Counted from the stretch's first letter, positions 16,476 to 26,047 are shown. The stretch: 64,000 nt of DNA from Bacteroidota bacterium (GCA_030706735.1 JAUZNZ010000001.1:186001-250000); one strand, 5' to 3'. Notes: generated by a model from the sequence alone, not told the origin. Translations and numbers: made by a program.

Positions 16476-18038
16476 TCAGGTATTCTTACTGGTCATCCGG
16501 ATGACCGGAATGATCATTTCTTCCAGGCTGACGCCCCCGTGCTGAAAGGTGTTCCGGTAATAGTTTACATAGTAATTGTAGTTATTGGGATAGCAGAGGA
16601 ATCCATCTCCTTTGGCGAATATGAATGAAGAATTGACCGTAGGCACGGGAAGGCCTGCCTCCTTCGGGTCGCGAAAAGCCAGTACCTCTTTGGGTTCGTA
16701 GTTTAGGTTACGTCCATGCTTATAGCGGAGGTTGGTAGTCGTCTGCTTATCGCCGATAACTTTATACGGCGTCTTAACGCGAACGCTGCCGTGGTCTGTA
16801 GCCAGGATGAGGTTAATCTTCTTGTCAGCAACCTTCCTGAGGGCCTGGTGCAAGGGGGAATGTTCGAACCAACTGGCCGTAATGCTGCGGTAGCTGATCT
16901 CGTCGCTGGCCAGCTCTTTCAACACCTCCATCTCGGTACGGGCGTGGCTCAGCATATCGACGAAATTATATACGATCACATTGATGTCGTTGCTGAGCAG
17001 GTTGTGAATATTATTCACAAGATCCTGTCCTGCCTGGTAGTTGGCCACCTTGGTATAGGAGAATTTAAGGTTGTCCTTTTTCAGTCTTCTCAATTGACCC
17101 CGGAAAAACTCCTCTTCGAAGAGATTTTTTCCGCCCTCATCTTCATCATTTTTCCATTGCCTGGGGAACTGCTTTTCAATGTCTATGGGCATCAGCCCCG
17201 CGAAAATGGCATTTCTGCTGTATTGTGTGGCCGTAGGCAGGATACTGTAGAAACTGTCTTCTTCAAGAATTCGAAAGCTTTCTGCGAAAATGGGCTGAAT
17301 AGCCTTCCACTGATCGATCCGGAGGTTATCCAACAGAATGAAGAATGTGGGCGTGCCCTTTTCCACATGGGGAAGCACTTTAAACTGAAAAAGGCTATGG
17401 GACATGATCGGAGCCTCATCTGACCTGGGGTGTACCCAGCGGGCATAATTCCTGGAGACGAACTTAAAGAACTCCGTATTCGCTTCCTGCTTCTGCGACT
17501 GCAATACCTCCCGCATTTCGGGGCTGTCACTCTTTTCCATTTCCAGCTCCCAATATACCAGCCGTTTATAGATATCCATCCATTCGTTGTGATCAGGATT
17601 GCTGTTCAGGGCCATGAACAGGTTCCGGAACTGTTGCTGATAGGCCGTGGTCGTTTTTTCCGAAACCAGCCGTTTGTTGTCGATGATCTTTTTGAGGCTC
17701 AGCAGCACCTGATTGGGATTCACCGGTTTGATGAGGTAGTCCGTGATCTGGCTACCGATGGCCTCATCCATGAGATTTTCCGTTTCATTTTTGGTGATCA
17801 GAACGACCGGCACTTGTTGGTTGGCCTCCTTGATCTTGGCAAGGGTCTCAAGACCCGTGAGTCCTGGCATCGTCTCATCCAGCAAGACGACATCGACCGG
17901 ATTATCCTTTACGAAATCGATCGCATCGAAGCCATTTGTCATCGCATTGACCTCATACCCTTTATTCTCGAGAAAAAGGATTTGGGACCGCAGACTGTCA
18001 ATTTCATCATCCACCCAAAGTATTTTACCCAGCGCCAT
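16476..18038 (-). CDS. porX: PorX-type response regulator with PglZ domain
   Basis: A 520-residue two-domain protein. Residues 1-125 are a CheY-like receiver with the acidic pair in ILWVDDE and the phospho-acceptor Asp in VVLLDETMPG. The rest is a PglZ/alkaline-phosphatase-superfamily domain with metal-site motifs LLDNLRIDQW, ILPTATQYSRN and ATDHGSVRV. PorX is known from Porphyromonas gingivalis as a regulator of the type IX secretion system, working with PorY and the sigma factor SigP. Here no T9SS structural genes are nearby. It is divergent from the HD gene across an 87-base intergenic region. Orthology is strong; the output pathway in this organism is inferred. Confidence 0.9.
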   Translation of the reverse strand: MALGKILWVDDEIDSLRSQILFLENKGYEVNAMTNGFDAIDFVKDNPVDVVLLDETMPGLTGLETLAKIKEANQQVPVVLITKNETENLMDEAIGSQITDYLIKPVNPNQVLLSLKKIIDNKRLVSEKTTTAYQQQFRNLFMALNSNPDHNEWMDIYKRLVYWELEMEKSDSPEMREVLQSQKQEANTEFFKFVSRNYARWVHPRSDEAPIMSHSLFQFKVLPHVEKGTPTFFILLDNLRIDQWKAIQPIFAESFRILEEDSFYSILPTATQYSRNAIFAGLMPIDIEKQFPRQWKNDEDEGGKNLFEEEFFRGQLRRLKKDNLKFSYTKVANYQAGQDLVNNIHNLLSNDINVIVYNFVDMLSHARTEMEVLKELASDEISYRSITASWFEHSPLHQALRKVADKKINLILATDHGSVRVKTPYKVIGDKQTTTNLRYKHGRNLNYEPKEVLAFRDPKEAGLPVPTVNSSFIFAKGDGFLCYPNNYNYYVNYYRNTFQHGGVSLEEMIIPVIRMTSKNT

Positions 18039-18050
18039 GTTTGTAACCGA

Positions 18051-18086
18051 TTTGATTTACAATGTACGCTGTTGTTTGTAGATTTG
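18051..18086 (+). promoter_or_regulatory. Bacteroidota-type promoter for the HD phosphohydrolase gene
   Basis: TTTG at 18051-18054 (-33), 24 bases of spacer, and a perfect -7 box TAGATTTG at 18079-18086. Transcription would begin near 18091, leaving about 35 bases before the ATG at 18126. This supports that ATG over upstream in-frame codons that run antisense through porX. Confidence 0.6.
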
Positions 18087-18125
18087 CAGGCTCTTCGCCC
18101 ATGTTTTAACAAAATCAACACAGGA

Positions 18126-19352
18126 ATGCCCTTCCCTTCCAGAAAGATCATCAACGACCCGGTGCATGGCTTTATAACGCTGGATCATCCGCTCCTGCTG
18201 GCCATTATCGCCCACCCATACTACCAGCGTCTGCGTCGGATCCACCAAATGGCATTCGCACACCTCGTCTACCCCGGAGCCGTACATACCAGGCTGCATC
18301 ATTCCCTGGGTTCGTACCACCTGATGTGCAATGCCCTGTCGGAGCTGAAAGGTAAAGGAGTCCACATCGAACCCGAAGAAGAGTTGGGCGCGAAGGTCGC
18401 CATCCTGTTGCACGACGCCGGCCACGGACCGTTTTCGCACGCGCTGGAGGAGATCCTGATTCGCGGGGTGGAGCATGAAAAAATATCCATCCGCATCCTG
18501 CATGTCCTGAATAAGGAATTCGGCGGGCAATTGGAGCAGGCCATCCGGATCTTTACGAACGATCACCCCAAGCCGTTCCTTCATCAGCTTATATCTGGCC
18601 AGCTTGATATGGACCGCCTCGATTATCTGGCCAGGGATAGCTTCTTCACAGGCGTTTCGGAAGGAGTGATCGCCCATGACAGAATACTGAAAATGCTGAC
18701 AGTGCATAAGGGGCAATTGATGGTCGAGGAAAAAGCGATCTATTCCATCGAGAAATTCCTGGTTTCACGCCGCCTGATGTACTGGCAGGTCTATTTGCAC
18801 AAGACCGTATTGAGCGCAGAGAAAATGCTGGTGAGGATCATTGAGCGGGCAAAGGAGTTGATCCGCAATGGCATGGCTGCTCCGGCCTCTTCACCGACCC
18901 TTGATTTCTTTTTACAGGATCACGACTCCCCCTTTCTCATCGAGGATCACCTGGATAAATTCTGCCTGCTGGACGACTTCGACGTAATGGGGACGATAAA
19001 GAACTGGATGACGCATCCGGATATCGTACTTTCGCACTTGTGCAGATTCCTCATCGACCGCCGGCTGCTTAAAGTCAGGTTTCAGAGCAACCCGTTCGCT
19101 GAAAAGGACGTAACCATTCTCAAAGAAGAGCTGGCCGGCCATTTGCGTATCACCCGGGAGGAGGCCGGGTACTTCGTATTCACCGGCCAGGCGCAGAACA
19201 CCACCTATGACCCGTCGGATGAACGAATAAATATTCTTTTCAAGGACGGATCCATAAAGGACATTTCGGAAGTCGACAATGCCCTGATCCATCAAACCCT
19301 GGCAAGCCCCGTGAAAAAATTTTATATTTGCTACATGACTACCTCTACTTAG
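18126..19352 (+). CDS. HD-domain metal-dependent phosphohydrolase (dGTPase/SAMHD1-like)
   Basis: A 408-residue protein with the HD signature spread over RLHHSLGSYHL, ILLHDAGHGPFSHALE and the downstream MDRLDYLARDSFFTGVSEG. This pattern is that of the SAMHD1/dGTPase-like HD family, which hydrolyses (d)NTPs or other nucleotides; several bacterial members have unknown substrates. The start codon was chosen because MPFPSRKIINDPVHGF begins the conserved N-terminus (DPVHG). The 3' end, which encodes FYICYMTTST, contains a -7 box for lpxD, and lpxD begins 21 bases after the stop. Confidence 0.88.
   Translation: MPFPSRKIINDPVHGFITLDHPLLLAIIAHPYYQRLRRIHQMAFAHLVYPGAVHTRLHHSLGSYHLMCNALSELKGKGVHIEPEEELGAKVAILLHDAGHGPFSHALEEILIRGVEHEKISIRILHVLNKEFGGQLEQAIRIFTNDHPKPFLHQLISGQLDMDRLDYLARDSFFTGVSEGVIAHDRILKMLTVHKGQLMVEEKAIYSIEKFLVSRRLMYWQVYLHKTVLSAEKMLVRIIERAKELIRNGMAAPASSPTLDFFLQDHDSPFLIEDHLDKFCLLDDFDVMGTIKNWMTHPDIVLSHLCRFLIDRRLLKVRFQSNPFAEKDVTILKEELAGHLRITREEAGYFVFTGQAQNTTYDPSDERINILFKDGSIKDISEVDNALIHQTLASPVKKFYICYMTTST
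19323..19330 (+). promoter_or_regulatory. -7 box inside the end of the HD gene, probably for lpxD
   Basis: TATATTTG is a perfect TAnnTTTG, 43 bases upstream of the lpxD ATG. A -33 TTTG at the usual distance is not seen. Confidence 0.42.
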
Positions 19353-19373
19353 TTAAACTACAATCACTAAATA

Positions 19374-20423
19374 ATGACATTTACGGCCGCACAAATAGCA
19401 CAATTGATCAACGGAAAGGTGGAAGGCAATCCCGAAATAGCCGTAGATTCCTTCGGCAAGATCGAAGAAGCCGTCAAGGGCCAGTTGGCTTTCCTTGCCA
19501 ATCCCAAATATGAGGAGCATTTATATACGACGGCAGCTTCCATCGTTATCATAAATGACTCACAGGAGTTGAAACAGCAGGTTGGGGCGGCTGCCCTGAT
19601 CCGCGTACCGGATGCGTATAGCGCCTTTGCCACGCTGTTGGCAAAATACCAGGAAATCGCTGCCCAACAGCTAACGGGCATTCAGCAGCCGGTACACATC
19701 GCGTCATCGGTACGTCTTGGCGAGAATTTGTTCATTGGAGCCTTTGCCTGGCTGGGAGAGAACGTCGTGATCGGGAACCATGTCAAGATCCACCCACAGG
19801 TCTATCTCGGGAATAATGTGAAGATCGGTGACCACACCATACTGCATCCGGGTGTAAAGATTTATCACGACTGCATTATCGGCCAGCACGTTACTATCCA
19901 TGCCGGGTCGGTGATCGGCAGCGATGGATTCGGGTTCGCCCCCCAGTCGGATGGAAGTTTTAAGAAAATACCCCAGATCGGAAATGTTCGCGTCGAAGAT
20001 CATGTAGAGATCGGCGCGAATGCCACCATCGACCGGGCAACCATCGGCTCGACCATCATCCGGTCGAGGACCAAGCTTGATAATCTGATCCAGATCGCCC
20101 ACAATGTGGAGATAGGACATGATACCGTTATTGCTGCGCAGGCCGGGGTCAGCGGCAGCACGAAGATCGGCAACCATGTAATGATCGGCGGACAGGCCGG
20201 GATCGTCGGGCATATCCAGATCGCTGACGGTGCACGGATCAATGCCCAAAGCGGTGTCAGCAAATCGATAAAATTGCCCAATTCGGCAGTCACCGGCACA
20301 CCCGCCTTCGACTATACCAGCGCCTTGCGCAGTCAGGCGTTAAGCCGAAACCTCCCTGAATTGGAAAAACGATTGAAGGAACTCGAGGAACTGGTGAAAC
20401 AATTGCTGGCTGAACGGGTCTGA
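19374..20423 (+). CDS. lpxD: UDP-3-O-(3-hydroxyacyl)glucosamine N-acyltransferase (LpxD)
   Basis: Transfers the second 3-hydroxyacyl chain to UDP-3-O-acyl-glucosamine in lipid A synthesis. The 349-residue protein has the uridine-binding N-terminal domain (FTAAQIAQLINGKVEGNPEIAVDSF region, split here for length), then a long left-handed beta helix of hexapeptide repeats (IGNHVKIHPQVYLG, IGDHTILHPGV, and so on), with the catalytic His in NLIQIAHNVEIG. A C-terminal helix (LEKRLKELEELVKQLLAE) follows. It is separate from the lpxC-lpxA block at 26.7-29.2 kb. It converges on recQ with no gap: its stop codon abuts that of recQ. Confidence 0.93.
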   Translation: MTFTAAQIAQLINGKVEGNPEIAVDSFGKIEEAVKGQLAFLANPKYEEHLYTTAASIVIINDSQELKQQVGAAALIRVPDAYSAFATLLAKYQEIAAQQLTGIQQPVHIASSVRLGENLFIGAFAWLGENVVIGNHVKIHPQVYLGNNVKIGDHTILHPGVKIYHDCIIGQHVTIHAGSVIGSDGFGFAPQSDGSFKKIPQIGNVRVEDHVEIGANATIDRATIGSTIIRSRTKLDNLIQIAHNVEIGHDTVIAAQAGVSGSTKIGNHVMIGGQAGIVGHIQIADGARINAQSGVSKSIKLPNSAVTGTPAFDYTSALRSQALSRNLPELEKRLKELEELVKQLLAERV

Positions 20424-22145
20424 TCAGCAGCTATTTTTTCGCGCTTCCAGGCAGCGATCGCAAATGCCGCAGTCTGCTGCCGTCTCGTCGCCGAAGTAAT
20501 TGGCCAGGCGGCGGCTCCGGCAACCACTCTTCATCTCCAGATAACTTTCCATGGCCAGTATGCGGGCAGCATAGCGTTCTTTACGATCACGATAGCCGAC
20601 CGGGTCGATATAGAGGTCTTCCGCATTCGGACGGTCCCGAAAAAAATAAAGTTGGGGTGTATCTTTTCGAGGCGTGTACATGATCATCCGCCAGGCATGC
20701 AATTGTTGGAGGCCGGCCACGATCCAGGGTTGGTCCCTATGCAAAGCAAAAGCCAGTCTCTTTTCATAGACAGGTACCTGATCCTCAAAGATCCCCGGAT
20801 AATTTCGAAGGAGCGCATGAATGAGCGCGCGCAGGTCCGGTTGTAGCTGCTCAAATTCCTGCAGTGCCTTGCGATCGGTCAGCCATTGAACCCGGGAAGG
20901 CAGGAAGACCTGCTGCTGGTAGCTCATCAATCCTTCTTGTTCCAGAACTTTGATCGAACTCCAAACCTCCTGTGCATCCAGGCCGAAGGCATCGATAAAG
21001 CGTGTCGCATCGAAATCATAATAATTGCCTTCGCCGCTGCCAGCCGGGAGCTGCAGATAGTTCATCATGCCCTGGAATATGCGCCTGACCGTATCCTGAT
21101 GAGGAAAGCGGATATCAGGTAATGCACGCAGTGCAGCGAGGCTGTTCTGTTCGAACAATAGCACTGCATAGGCCCGGTTCCCGTCGCGGCCGGCCCGCCC
21201 GGCCTCCTGGTAGTAATTTTCCAGGGAATCCGGTATGCCGGCATGGATCACCGTTCGTACGCCGGGTTTATCGATACCCATACCAAAGGCGGTCGTGCAT
21301 ACCATCACCCGAAGCCGATCCTTTATCCAATCTTCCTGTCGTTTGCGTCTTTCCTCCTGCAAAAGGCCGGCGTGGTATGGCGCCGCGGAAAGACCGTGGC
21401 GCTCAAGTTGAGCGCTGATCGTTGCTGTGGCCTTCCGGCTTTGGCAATAAACGATGCTGCTGCCGGCCACTCTTTGCAGGATCTCCGCAATCTTGTCCCC
21501 TGCGGAAATGACGGAAAAAACGCTGTAAGAAAGGTTTGGCCTGGTAAATGGCAAGCGAAAACGAGCCGGATCCCGCAACTCCAGCTTGTTACAAATATCT
21601 TCCAACACATCCGGCGTGGCGGAAGCCGTCAGGGCCAGCATTGGCGTATCCGGCAATTCGCGTCTCAAAGCCGCAATGCGAAGATAGGCCGGACGGAAAT
21701 CGTATCCCCATTGCGAAACACAGTGTGCCTCGTCCACGGCGATCAGATTGATCGTCAGAACCGGAAGATATTCCATGAATACAGCGGTTCCGAGCCGCTC
21801 GGGAGAAACGTATAGAAATTTACAATTGCTGTCTGCGGCCACCTTCATCATATTGATCAATTCCTTCCTGTTCATCCCGGATGTTAAGGCAAAGGCCGTG
21901 ATATTCTTTTTGCGCAACTGATCCACCTGGTCCTTCATCAAAGCGATCAGCGGGCTGATGACAAGACAAATCCCCGGCTTTACGAGAGCCGGCAACTGAA
22001 AACATAGAGACTTACCAGCCCCCGTGGGCAGGAGGGCGACCGTATCGCTTCCGGCAAGCACTGATGCGATGATCTCATGCTGCAATGGGCGAAATGTATC
22101 GTATCGCCAGTACTGCCGCAGAATGTCGAGGGGTGCCTGGTTCAT
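20424..22145 (-). CDS. recQ: ATP-dependent DNA helicase, RecQ family (no HRDC domain)
   Basis: A 573-residue superfamily 2 helicase. Motif I is LLPTGAGKSLCFQ, motif II AVDEAHCVSQWGYDFRP, motif III ALTASATP, motif VI QEAGRAGRDG. A RecQ-Ct zinc-binding part is present at the end, with CR, DCGIC and RC near residues 545-565. The HRDC domain found in E. coli RecQ is missing and the protein is about 40 residues shorter, a common short form in Bacteroidota. Its ATG overlaps the last base of the P-type ATPase stop (TAATG), so translation of the two is probably coupled. Whether it is the main RecQ or an accessory paralogue cannot be told here. Confidence 0.9.
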   Translation of the reverse strand: MNQAPLDILRQYWRYDTFRPLQHEIIASVLAGSDTVALLPTGAGKSLCFQLPALVKPGICLVISPLIALMKDQVDQLRKKNITAFALTSGMNRKELINMMKVAADSNCKFLYVSPERLGTAVFMEYLPVLTINLIAVDEAHCVSQWGYDFRPAYLRIAALRRELPDTPMLALTASATPDVLEDICNKLELRDPARFRLPFTRPNLSYSVFSVISAGDKIAEILQRVAGSSIVYCQSRKATATISAQLERHGLSAAPYHAGLLQEERRKRQEDWIKDRLRVMVCTTAFGMGIDKPGVRTVIHAGIPDSLENYYQEAGRAGRDGNRAYAVLLFEQNSLAALRALPDIRFPHQDTVRRIFQGMMNYLQLPAGSGEGNYYDFDATRFIDAFGLDAQEVWSSIKVLEQEGLMSYQQQVFLPSRVQWLTDRKALQEFEQLQPDLRALIHALLRNYPGIFEDQVPVYEKRLAFALHRDQPWIVAGLQQLHAWRMIMYTPRKDTPQLYFFRDRPNAEDLYIDPVGYRDRKERYAARILAMESYLEMKSGCRSRRLANYFGDETAADCGICDRCLEARKNSC

Positions 22146-24280
22146 TACGCGACTTTTTTCACAAATAGCCTTACGGAATTGATGACCAGCACAATATCGC
22201 TGAAGCCCATGGCCAGGGCAGCAATGGCTGGAGTCAACAAGCCGAAGGCAGCGATGGGTATGGCCAGGCTATTGTACAAAAAAGCCCAGAATAGATTCTG
22301 CCGGATCGTGAGGTAGGTGTGGCGGCCCAGACCCAGGGCGGCGGGCAACTGTTTCAGCCCATGATTCATCAACACGACATCCGCCGTTTGCATGGCCAGC
22401 TGCGATGCATCGCTCATCGAAATTCCAACCGTCGCCTTGGCCAGCGCCGGAGCGTCGTTGATGCCATCTCCGACCATGGCCGTGGGTATGACGGCGTTGA
22501 GGGCAGCGACCGTCCCGAGTTTTTGGGTCGGGCTCTGTTCGGAAATGACTTCTGCTATTCCAACCTGCGCCGCCACTTTGCGGCAAATGTCATCGCGATC
22601 GCCGCTCAGCAACAAGGTGCGTATGCCCTTGGCATGCAGCCAGGATATGACCCCTGGCGCCTCCGGACGGATCCCGTCCTCGAGATCGATCCACCCAAGG
22701 AGGCGATCATTGGAAACCACATAGATCGTGTGCGTACGATCGGCGGTAAGGTGCCCGGCAATCTTGTAGGAGCCTGCCCAATAGATAGCCCCGGACCTTG
22801 ACTCAGCGCGCATACCCACGCCTTTCACTTCTTCGATCTTCGCCCAACGCAGCTCATTCTTCTGGCGCCATTCGCGCGTGATACAAATCGCCAGGGGATG
22901 GTTCGAGTATTTCTCCAGGGAATATACGATCTGTTTGAAGGTGTCAGGGGTCAGCGGTTCGGATGAAGAGCCGTCGACCATAGTCTGCCAATGGCTAATG
23001 GCAAAATTACCCGTCGTAAGGGTACCTGTCTTGTCGAATACGATCTGGCGTATATTCTTGAATGATTCCAGGCTCCTGGCATTCCGAAAGAGCACACCCA
23101 TCCGCGCAGCACGGCCCAACCCAACTGCGACGGCGGCAGGGGTAGCGAGCCCCATGGCACAGGGACAGGCAATCACCAGCACGGCAATGCTGCGAATCAG
23201 GGCAGGTGTAAATGCATGAAAATACAGGACGTTCCCAAGGAGGCAAACGGCGGCCAGCCCGAGCACAATTGGGACGAACACCGCGCTGATCCGATCTGCC
23301 AACTGTTGAACGGGCGGTTTCTCCCCCTGGGCCCGCTTAACGAGATTGATGATATTCGAGAGGACAGAATCCTTTGCCGCCGCCGTAACCTGGGCCTTCA
23401 CCGTGCCGGAAATGAGCAAGCTGCCTCCGATCAGTAGCTCCTTGGCATGGCGGCTGACCGGCATGCTCTCCCCGGTTATGATCGCTTCATTAACCTCCGC
23501 CTCCCCCCATAATATTTTACAATCAGCCGGAACCTGTTCTCCGGAACGGACGAGGATCAGGTCGCCACTTCTAAGACTGGTATTTTCCACGGAAAAAAGT
23601 ATTTCCTGATGATCGCCGTCAAAGGCGATCATATTTGCCATGACTTTTTGCGATCTGGCCAGGCTGTTCAGGGCGCGCTGAGTGGTGCGTATCGAAATGT
23701 CTTCCACATAGTAGCCCAGGAATACCAGCGTAATGATCAGGGCGGCCGTCTCATAAAACATATAGCCCGGGCCCAGGCTGAACATCGTTCCAGCCAGGCT
23801 GTAAAGGAAGGCCGCCGTCGCACCGATCGCGATCAGGACATTCATGTTCGGCAGGCGGTTCCGGAGGCTGTGTATCGCGCTCCTTCCGAAAAAATTCATG
23901 CCCGTCAAGTATACCGGGAGACATAGTCCCAACTGCACCCAGGGATTCATCAGCCAGTGGACAAATCCCCCCAGCCAGCCAGCCATGGGCAGCAATAGGA
24001 GAATGCTGAACGGCAGACAGATCAATACATACCGCAGGTGCTCATTCCATCTCTTTTTTTCGGAGCCTGCCCCGGCTGCCTCTTTGACCCGGTATCCCAG
24101 ATTCCTGATCCCCTTTTTGAGAAGGTCAGGATTCAATCGTCCGGGGCTTTCGAAGCTGACATCCCCGCTCATCAGGCTGACCTTCACATTCTGCAGGCCT
24201 TCCTTTTCCAGAAATTTTCCGATGGTGAGGGCGCAATTGGAACAACTCATCCCTTCCACTTGCCAATTGATTGTCTCCAT
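22145..24280 (-). CDS. Heavy-metal (copper-type) P1B ATPase
   Basis: A 711-residue cation pump starting at ATG 24280. One N-terminal HMA domain has GMSCSNC (Cys13, Cys16). Eight membrane spans are expected; the sixth carries CPC (VIACPCAMGLATP). DKTGTLT holds the phosphorylated Asp and GDGINDAPAL is the hinge motif. HP (SNHPLAI) of the nucleotide domain is present. This is the P1B-1 (Cu+) layout. One deviation: the last membrane span reads AMGFSDIVLVINSVRL, where classical CopA has MxxSS, so metal selectivity could differ. Efflux of Cu+ is the best guess; assembly of an oxidase (FixI-like) is an alternative. It leads a two-gene unit with recQ. Confidence 0.88.
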   Translation of the reverse strand: METINWQVEGMSCSNCALTIGKFLEKEGLQNVKVSLMSGDVSFESPGRLNPDLLKKGIRNLGYRVKEAAGAGSEKKRWNEHLRYVLICLPFSILLLLPMAGWLGGFVHWLMNPWVQLGLCLPVYLTGMNFFGRSAIHSLRNRLPNMNVLIAIGATAAFLYSLAGTMFSLGPGYMFYETAALIITLVFLGYYVEDISIRTTQRALNSLARSQKVMANMIAFDGDHQEILFSVENTSLRSGDLILVRSGEQVPADCKILWGEAEVNEAIITGESMPVSRHAKELLIGGSLLISGTVKAQVTAAAKDSVLSNIINLVKRAQGEKPPVQQLADRISAVFVPIVLGLAAVCLLGNVLYFHAFTPALIRSIAVLVIACPCAMGLATPAAVAVGLGRAARMGVLFRNARSLESFKNIRQIVFDKTGTLTTGNFAISHWQTMVDGSSSEPLTPDTFKQIVYSLEKYSNHPLAICITREWRQKNELRWAKIEEVKGVGMRAESRSGAIYWAGSYKIAGHLTADRTHTIYVVSNDRLLGWIDLEDGIRPEAPGVISWLHAKGIRTLLLSGDRDDICRKVAAQVGIAEVISEQSPTQKLGTVAALNAVIPTAMVGDGINDAPALAKATVGISMSDASQLAMQTADVVLMNHGLKQLPAALGLGRHTYLTIRQNLFWAFLYNSLAIPIAAFGLLTPAIAALAMGFSDIVLVINSVRLFVKKVA

Positions 24281-24346
24281 AACTGTAAAATTAACATTCT
24301 GGCGCCTGATGAGTTTAGGCCGGCCCAAATAAACCGGGTGACCGCT

Positions 24347-24354
24347 TATCTTTG
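24347..24354 (+). promoter_or_regulatory. -7 box four bases before the tsaE ATG (leaderless candidate)
   Basis: TATCTTTG is a perfect TAnnTTTG, then GGGT, then the ATG at 24359. In Bacteroidota transcription starts a few bases after this box, so the mRNA would begin at or next to the start codon. Confidence 0.6.
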
Positions 24355-24358
24355 GGGT

Positions 24359-24778
24359 ATGGACATTCAATTCGATCTTGGGGCGATCCGGTCCGTAGCC
24401 ATGCTATTTTGGGAAAAATTTGCCTCCGATCGGGTCTTTGCCTTCCATGGAGTGATGGGCGCAGGCAAGACCACGTTTATCCGGGCACTCTGCGAGGCAA
24501 GAGGCGTTCAAGATGCCATCGGCAGCCCCACGTTCTCGATCATCAATGAATACCATTATCCTCAAAGCGGAAAGATATTCCATATCGATCTGTACCGTCT
24601 CAAAGATGAGGAAGAGGCCGTGAGAGCGGGAGTAGAAGACATACTCTACGGGAAGAGCCTTTGCCTGGTGGAATGGCCTGAGAGAGCGCCTGAGATCTTT
24701 CCTCCCGGAACCGTACATTTGCATTTAGACGTATTGGATCCTCTCACCCGGAAAATCACCTCCTTCGAATCAATTTAA
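24359..24778 (+). CDS. tsaE: tRNA t6A modification ATPase TsaE
   Basis: A 139-residue P-loop protein that works with TsaB and TsaD to make threonylcarbamoyl-A37 in tRNAs reading ANN codons. The Walker A motif is GVMGAGKTTFIRAL; SPTFSIINEY and FHIDLYRL are conserved TsaE motifs, and the C-terminal LVEWPERAPEIFP is typical. The start at 24359 is fixed by homology and by a promoter box just upstream, so upstream in-frame codons antisense to the P-type ATPase were dropped. The next gene, ald, starts 54 bases downstream; this pairing is common in Bacteroidota. Confidence 0.93.
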   Translation: MDIQFDLGAIRSVAMLFWEKFASDRVFAFHGVMGAGKTTFIRALCEARGVQDAIGSPTFSIINEYHYPQSGKIFHIDLYRLKDEEEAVRAGVEDILYGKSLCLVEWPERAPEIFPPGTVHLHLDVLDPLTRKITSFESI

Positions 24779-24832
24779 AATTGTAAATTGACAGCTTATC
24801 CCGTTTTGTGTAATCACTACTGACAACGAACC

Positions 24833-26047
24833 ATGCCTCAGCAAAAACCGATCATCAGTACTTCCTTCAGCTACGAGACACTGGAAGAGACGCTGGATGT
24901 CAAGCCAAAAGGAGCCCAATTGCATATCGGCATTCCAAGGGAAACAGCATTCCAGGAGAATCGCATTGCTTTGACGCCGGATGCGGTAGGGGTACTGGTC
25001 AGTAACGGGCATGAGGTCGTGATCGAACACAATGCCGGCGAGGCCGCGCATTACCGGGACAAGGACTATAGCGAAGCGGGCGCTAAGATCGTCTATGAGA
25101 AAGCAGAGGTCTTCCGGGCCCCGATCCTCGTAAAGAGCGCGCCGGTTATCGAGGAAGATCTGTCGCTGCTCCAGCTAAACCAGATCGTCATCTCTCCCAT
25201 CCATCTGTCGGCCATGAAGGCGGAGCTTCTGCAAAAGATGATGGACAAGCGGATCACCGGGATTTCTTTCGAGAATCTGAAAGATGACAGCGGCACGTAC
25301 CCGATCGTTCGCAGTATGAGCGAGATCGCGGGTAGCGCGGTTATGCTGATCGCCGGCCAATATCTAAGCTCGGCCAACCATGGCAAGGGGGTGTTGCTTG
25401 GCGGCATTTCCGGTATACCTCCCACGAAGGTCATCATCCTTGGCGCGGGTATTGTTGGTGAGTTCGCCGCCAGAGCTGCTCTTGCCCTCGGAGCATCCGT
25501 CAAGGTATTCGACAACAGCGTATACCGGCTGAAAAGGTTGCAAAACAATATCGGACAACGCATGTGGACCTCGGTGATGGAGCCGCGCATTCTGGCCAAG
25601 CAGCTGAAAACCTGCGAAATTGCCGTAGGCGCCCTGTCTTCGCAAACAGGCCGCACGCCCGTCGTGGTCACCGATGAAATGGTAAGCAACATGCGACCCG
25701 GAAGCGTAATTATTGACGTAAGCATCGATCGGGGTGGGTGTTTCGAAACCTCGGAGATCACCACCCATGAGCATCCGGTATTCATGAAATATGGTGTGAT
25801 CCATTATTGCGTGCCGAATATTCCTTCGGGTTTTGCGCGGACAGCCTCGCATGCGATAAGTAATGTCCTTATGCCCTTGTTGCTGGAGGCCGGCGAAGAA
25901 GGGGGATTCGAGAACCTCGTTTGGCATAAGATACATCTCCGGAGCGGCATCTACCTGTTCAAGGGCGCATTGACCAACTTCCACCTGAGTCAGCGCTTCG
26001 ACCTGAAGTATACGGACCTCAACCTGCTCATCGCCAGCCAGCGCTAG
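24833..26047 (+). CDS. ald: Alanine dehydrogenase
   Basis: NAD-dependent enzyme of 404 residues interconverting L-alanine and pyruvate plus ammonia. The N-terminal catalytic domain begins IGIPRETAFQENRIALTPD, the alanine dehydrogenase/transhydrogenase signature, and the Rossmann domain has VIILGAGIVGEFAARAALALG. PGSVIIDVSIDRGGCFETS and VPNIPSGFARTASHA are further family motifs. It is longer at the N-terminus than Bacillus Ald by about 30 residues, as usual in Bacteroidota. The stop is TAG. The transhydrogenase alpha subunit is a less likely alternative because no beta subunit gene is nearby. Confidence 0.9.
   Translation: MPQQKPIISTSFSYETLEETLDVKPKGAQLHIGIPRETAFQENRIALTPDAVGVLVSNGHEVVIEHNAGEAAHYRDKDYSEAGAKIVYEKAEVFRAPILVKSAPVIEEDLSLLQLNQIVISPIHLSAMKAELLQKMMDKRITGISFENLKDDSGTYPIVRSMSEIAGSAVMLIAGQYLSSANHGKGVLLGGISGIPPTKVIILGAGIVGEFAARAALALGASVKVFDNSVYRLKRLQNNIGQRMWTSVMEPRILAKQLKTCEIAVGALSSQTGRTPVVVTDEMVSNMRPGSVIIDVSIDRGGCFETSEITTHEHPVFMKYGVIHYCVPNIPSGFARTASHAISNVLMPLLLEAGEEGGFENLVWHKIHLRSGIYLFKGALTNFHLSQRFDLKYTDLNLLIASQR

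Noticed and set aside
17430-18125. Upstream extension of the HD gene reading back through porX
   Set aside because: It runs antisense to porX, and a promoter (18051-18086) plus the conserved DPVHG start at 18126 fix the gene start.
19335-19352. Five-codon ORF (MTTST) four bases after the TATATTTG box
   Set aside because: It coincides with the last codons of the HD gene in the same frame, so the ATG is part of that gene; a leaderless micro-ORF cannot be supported.
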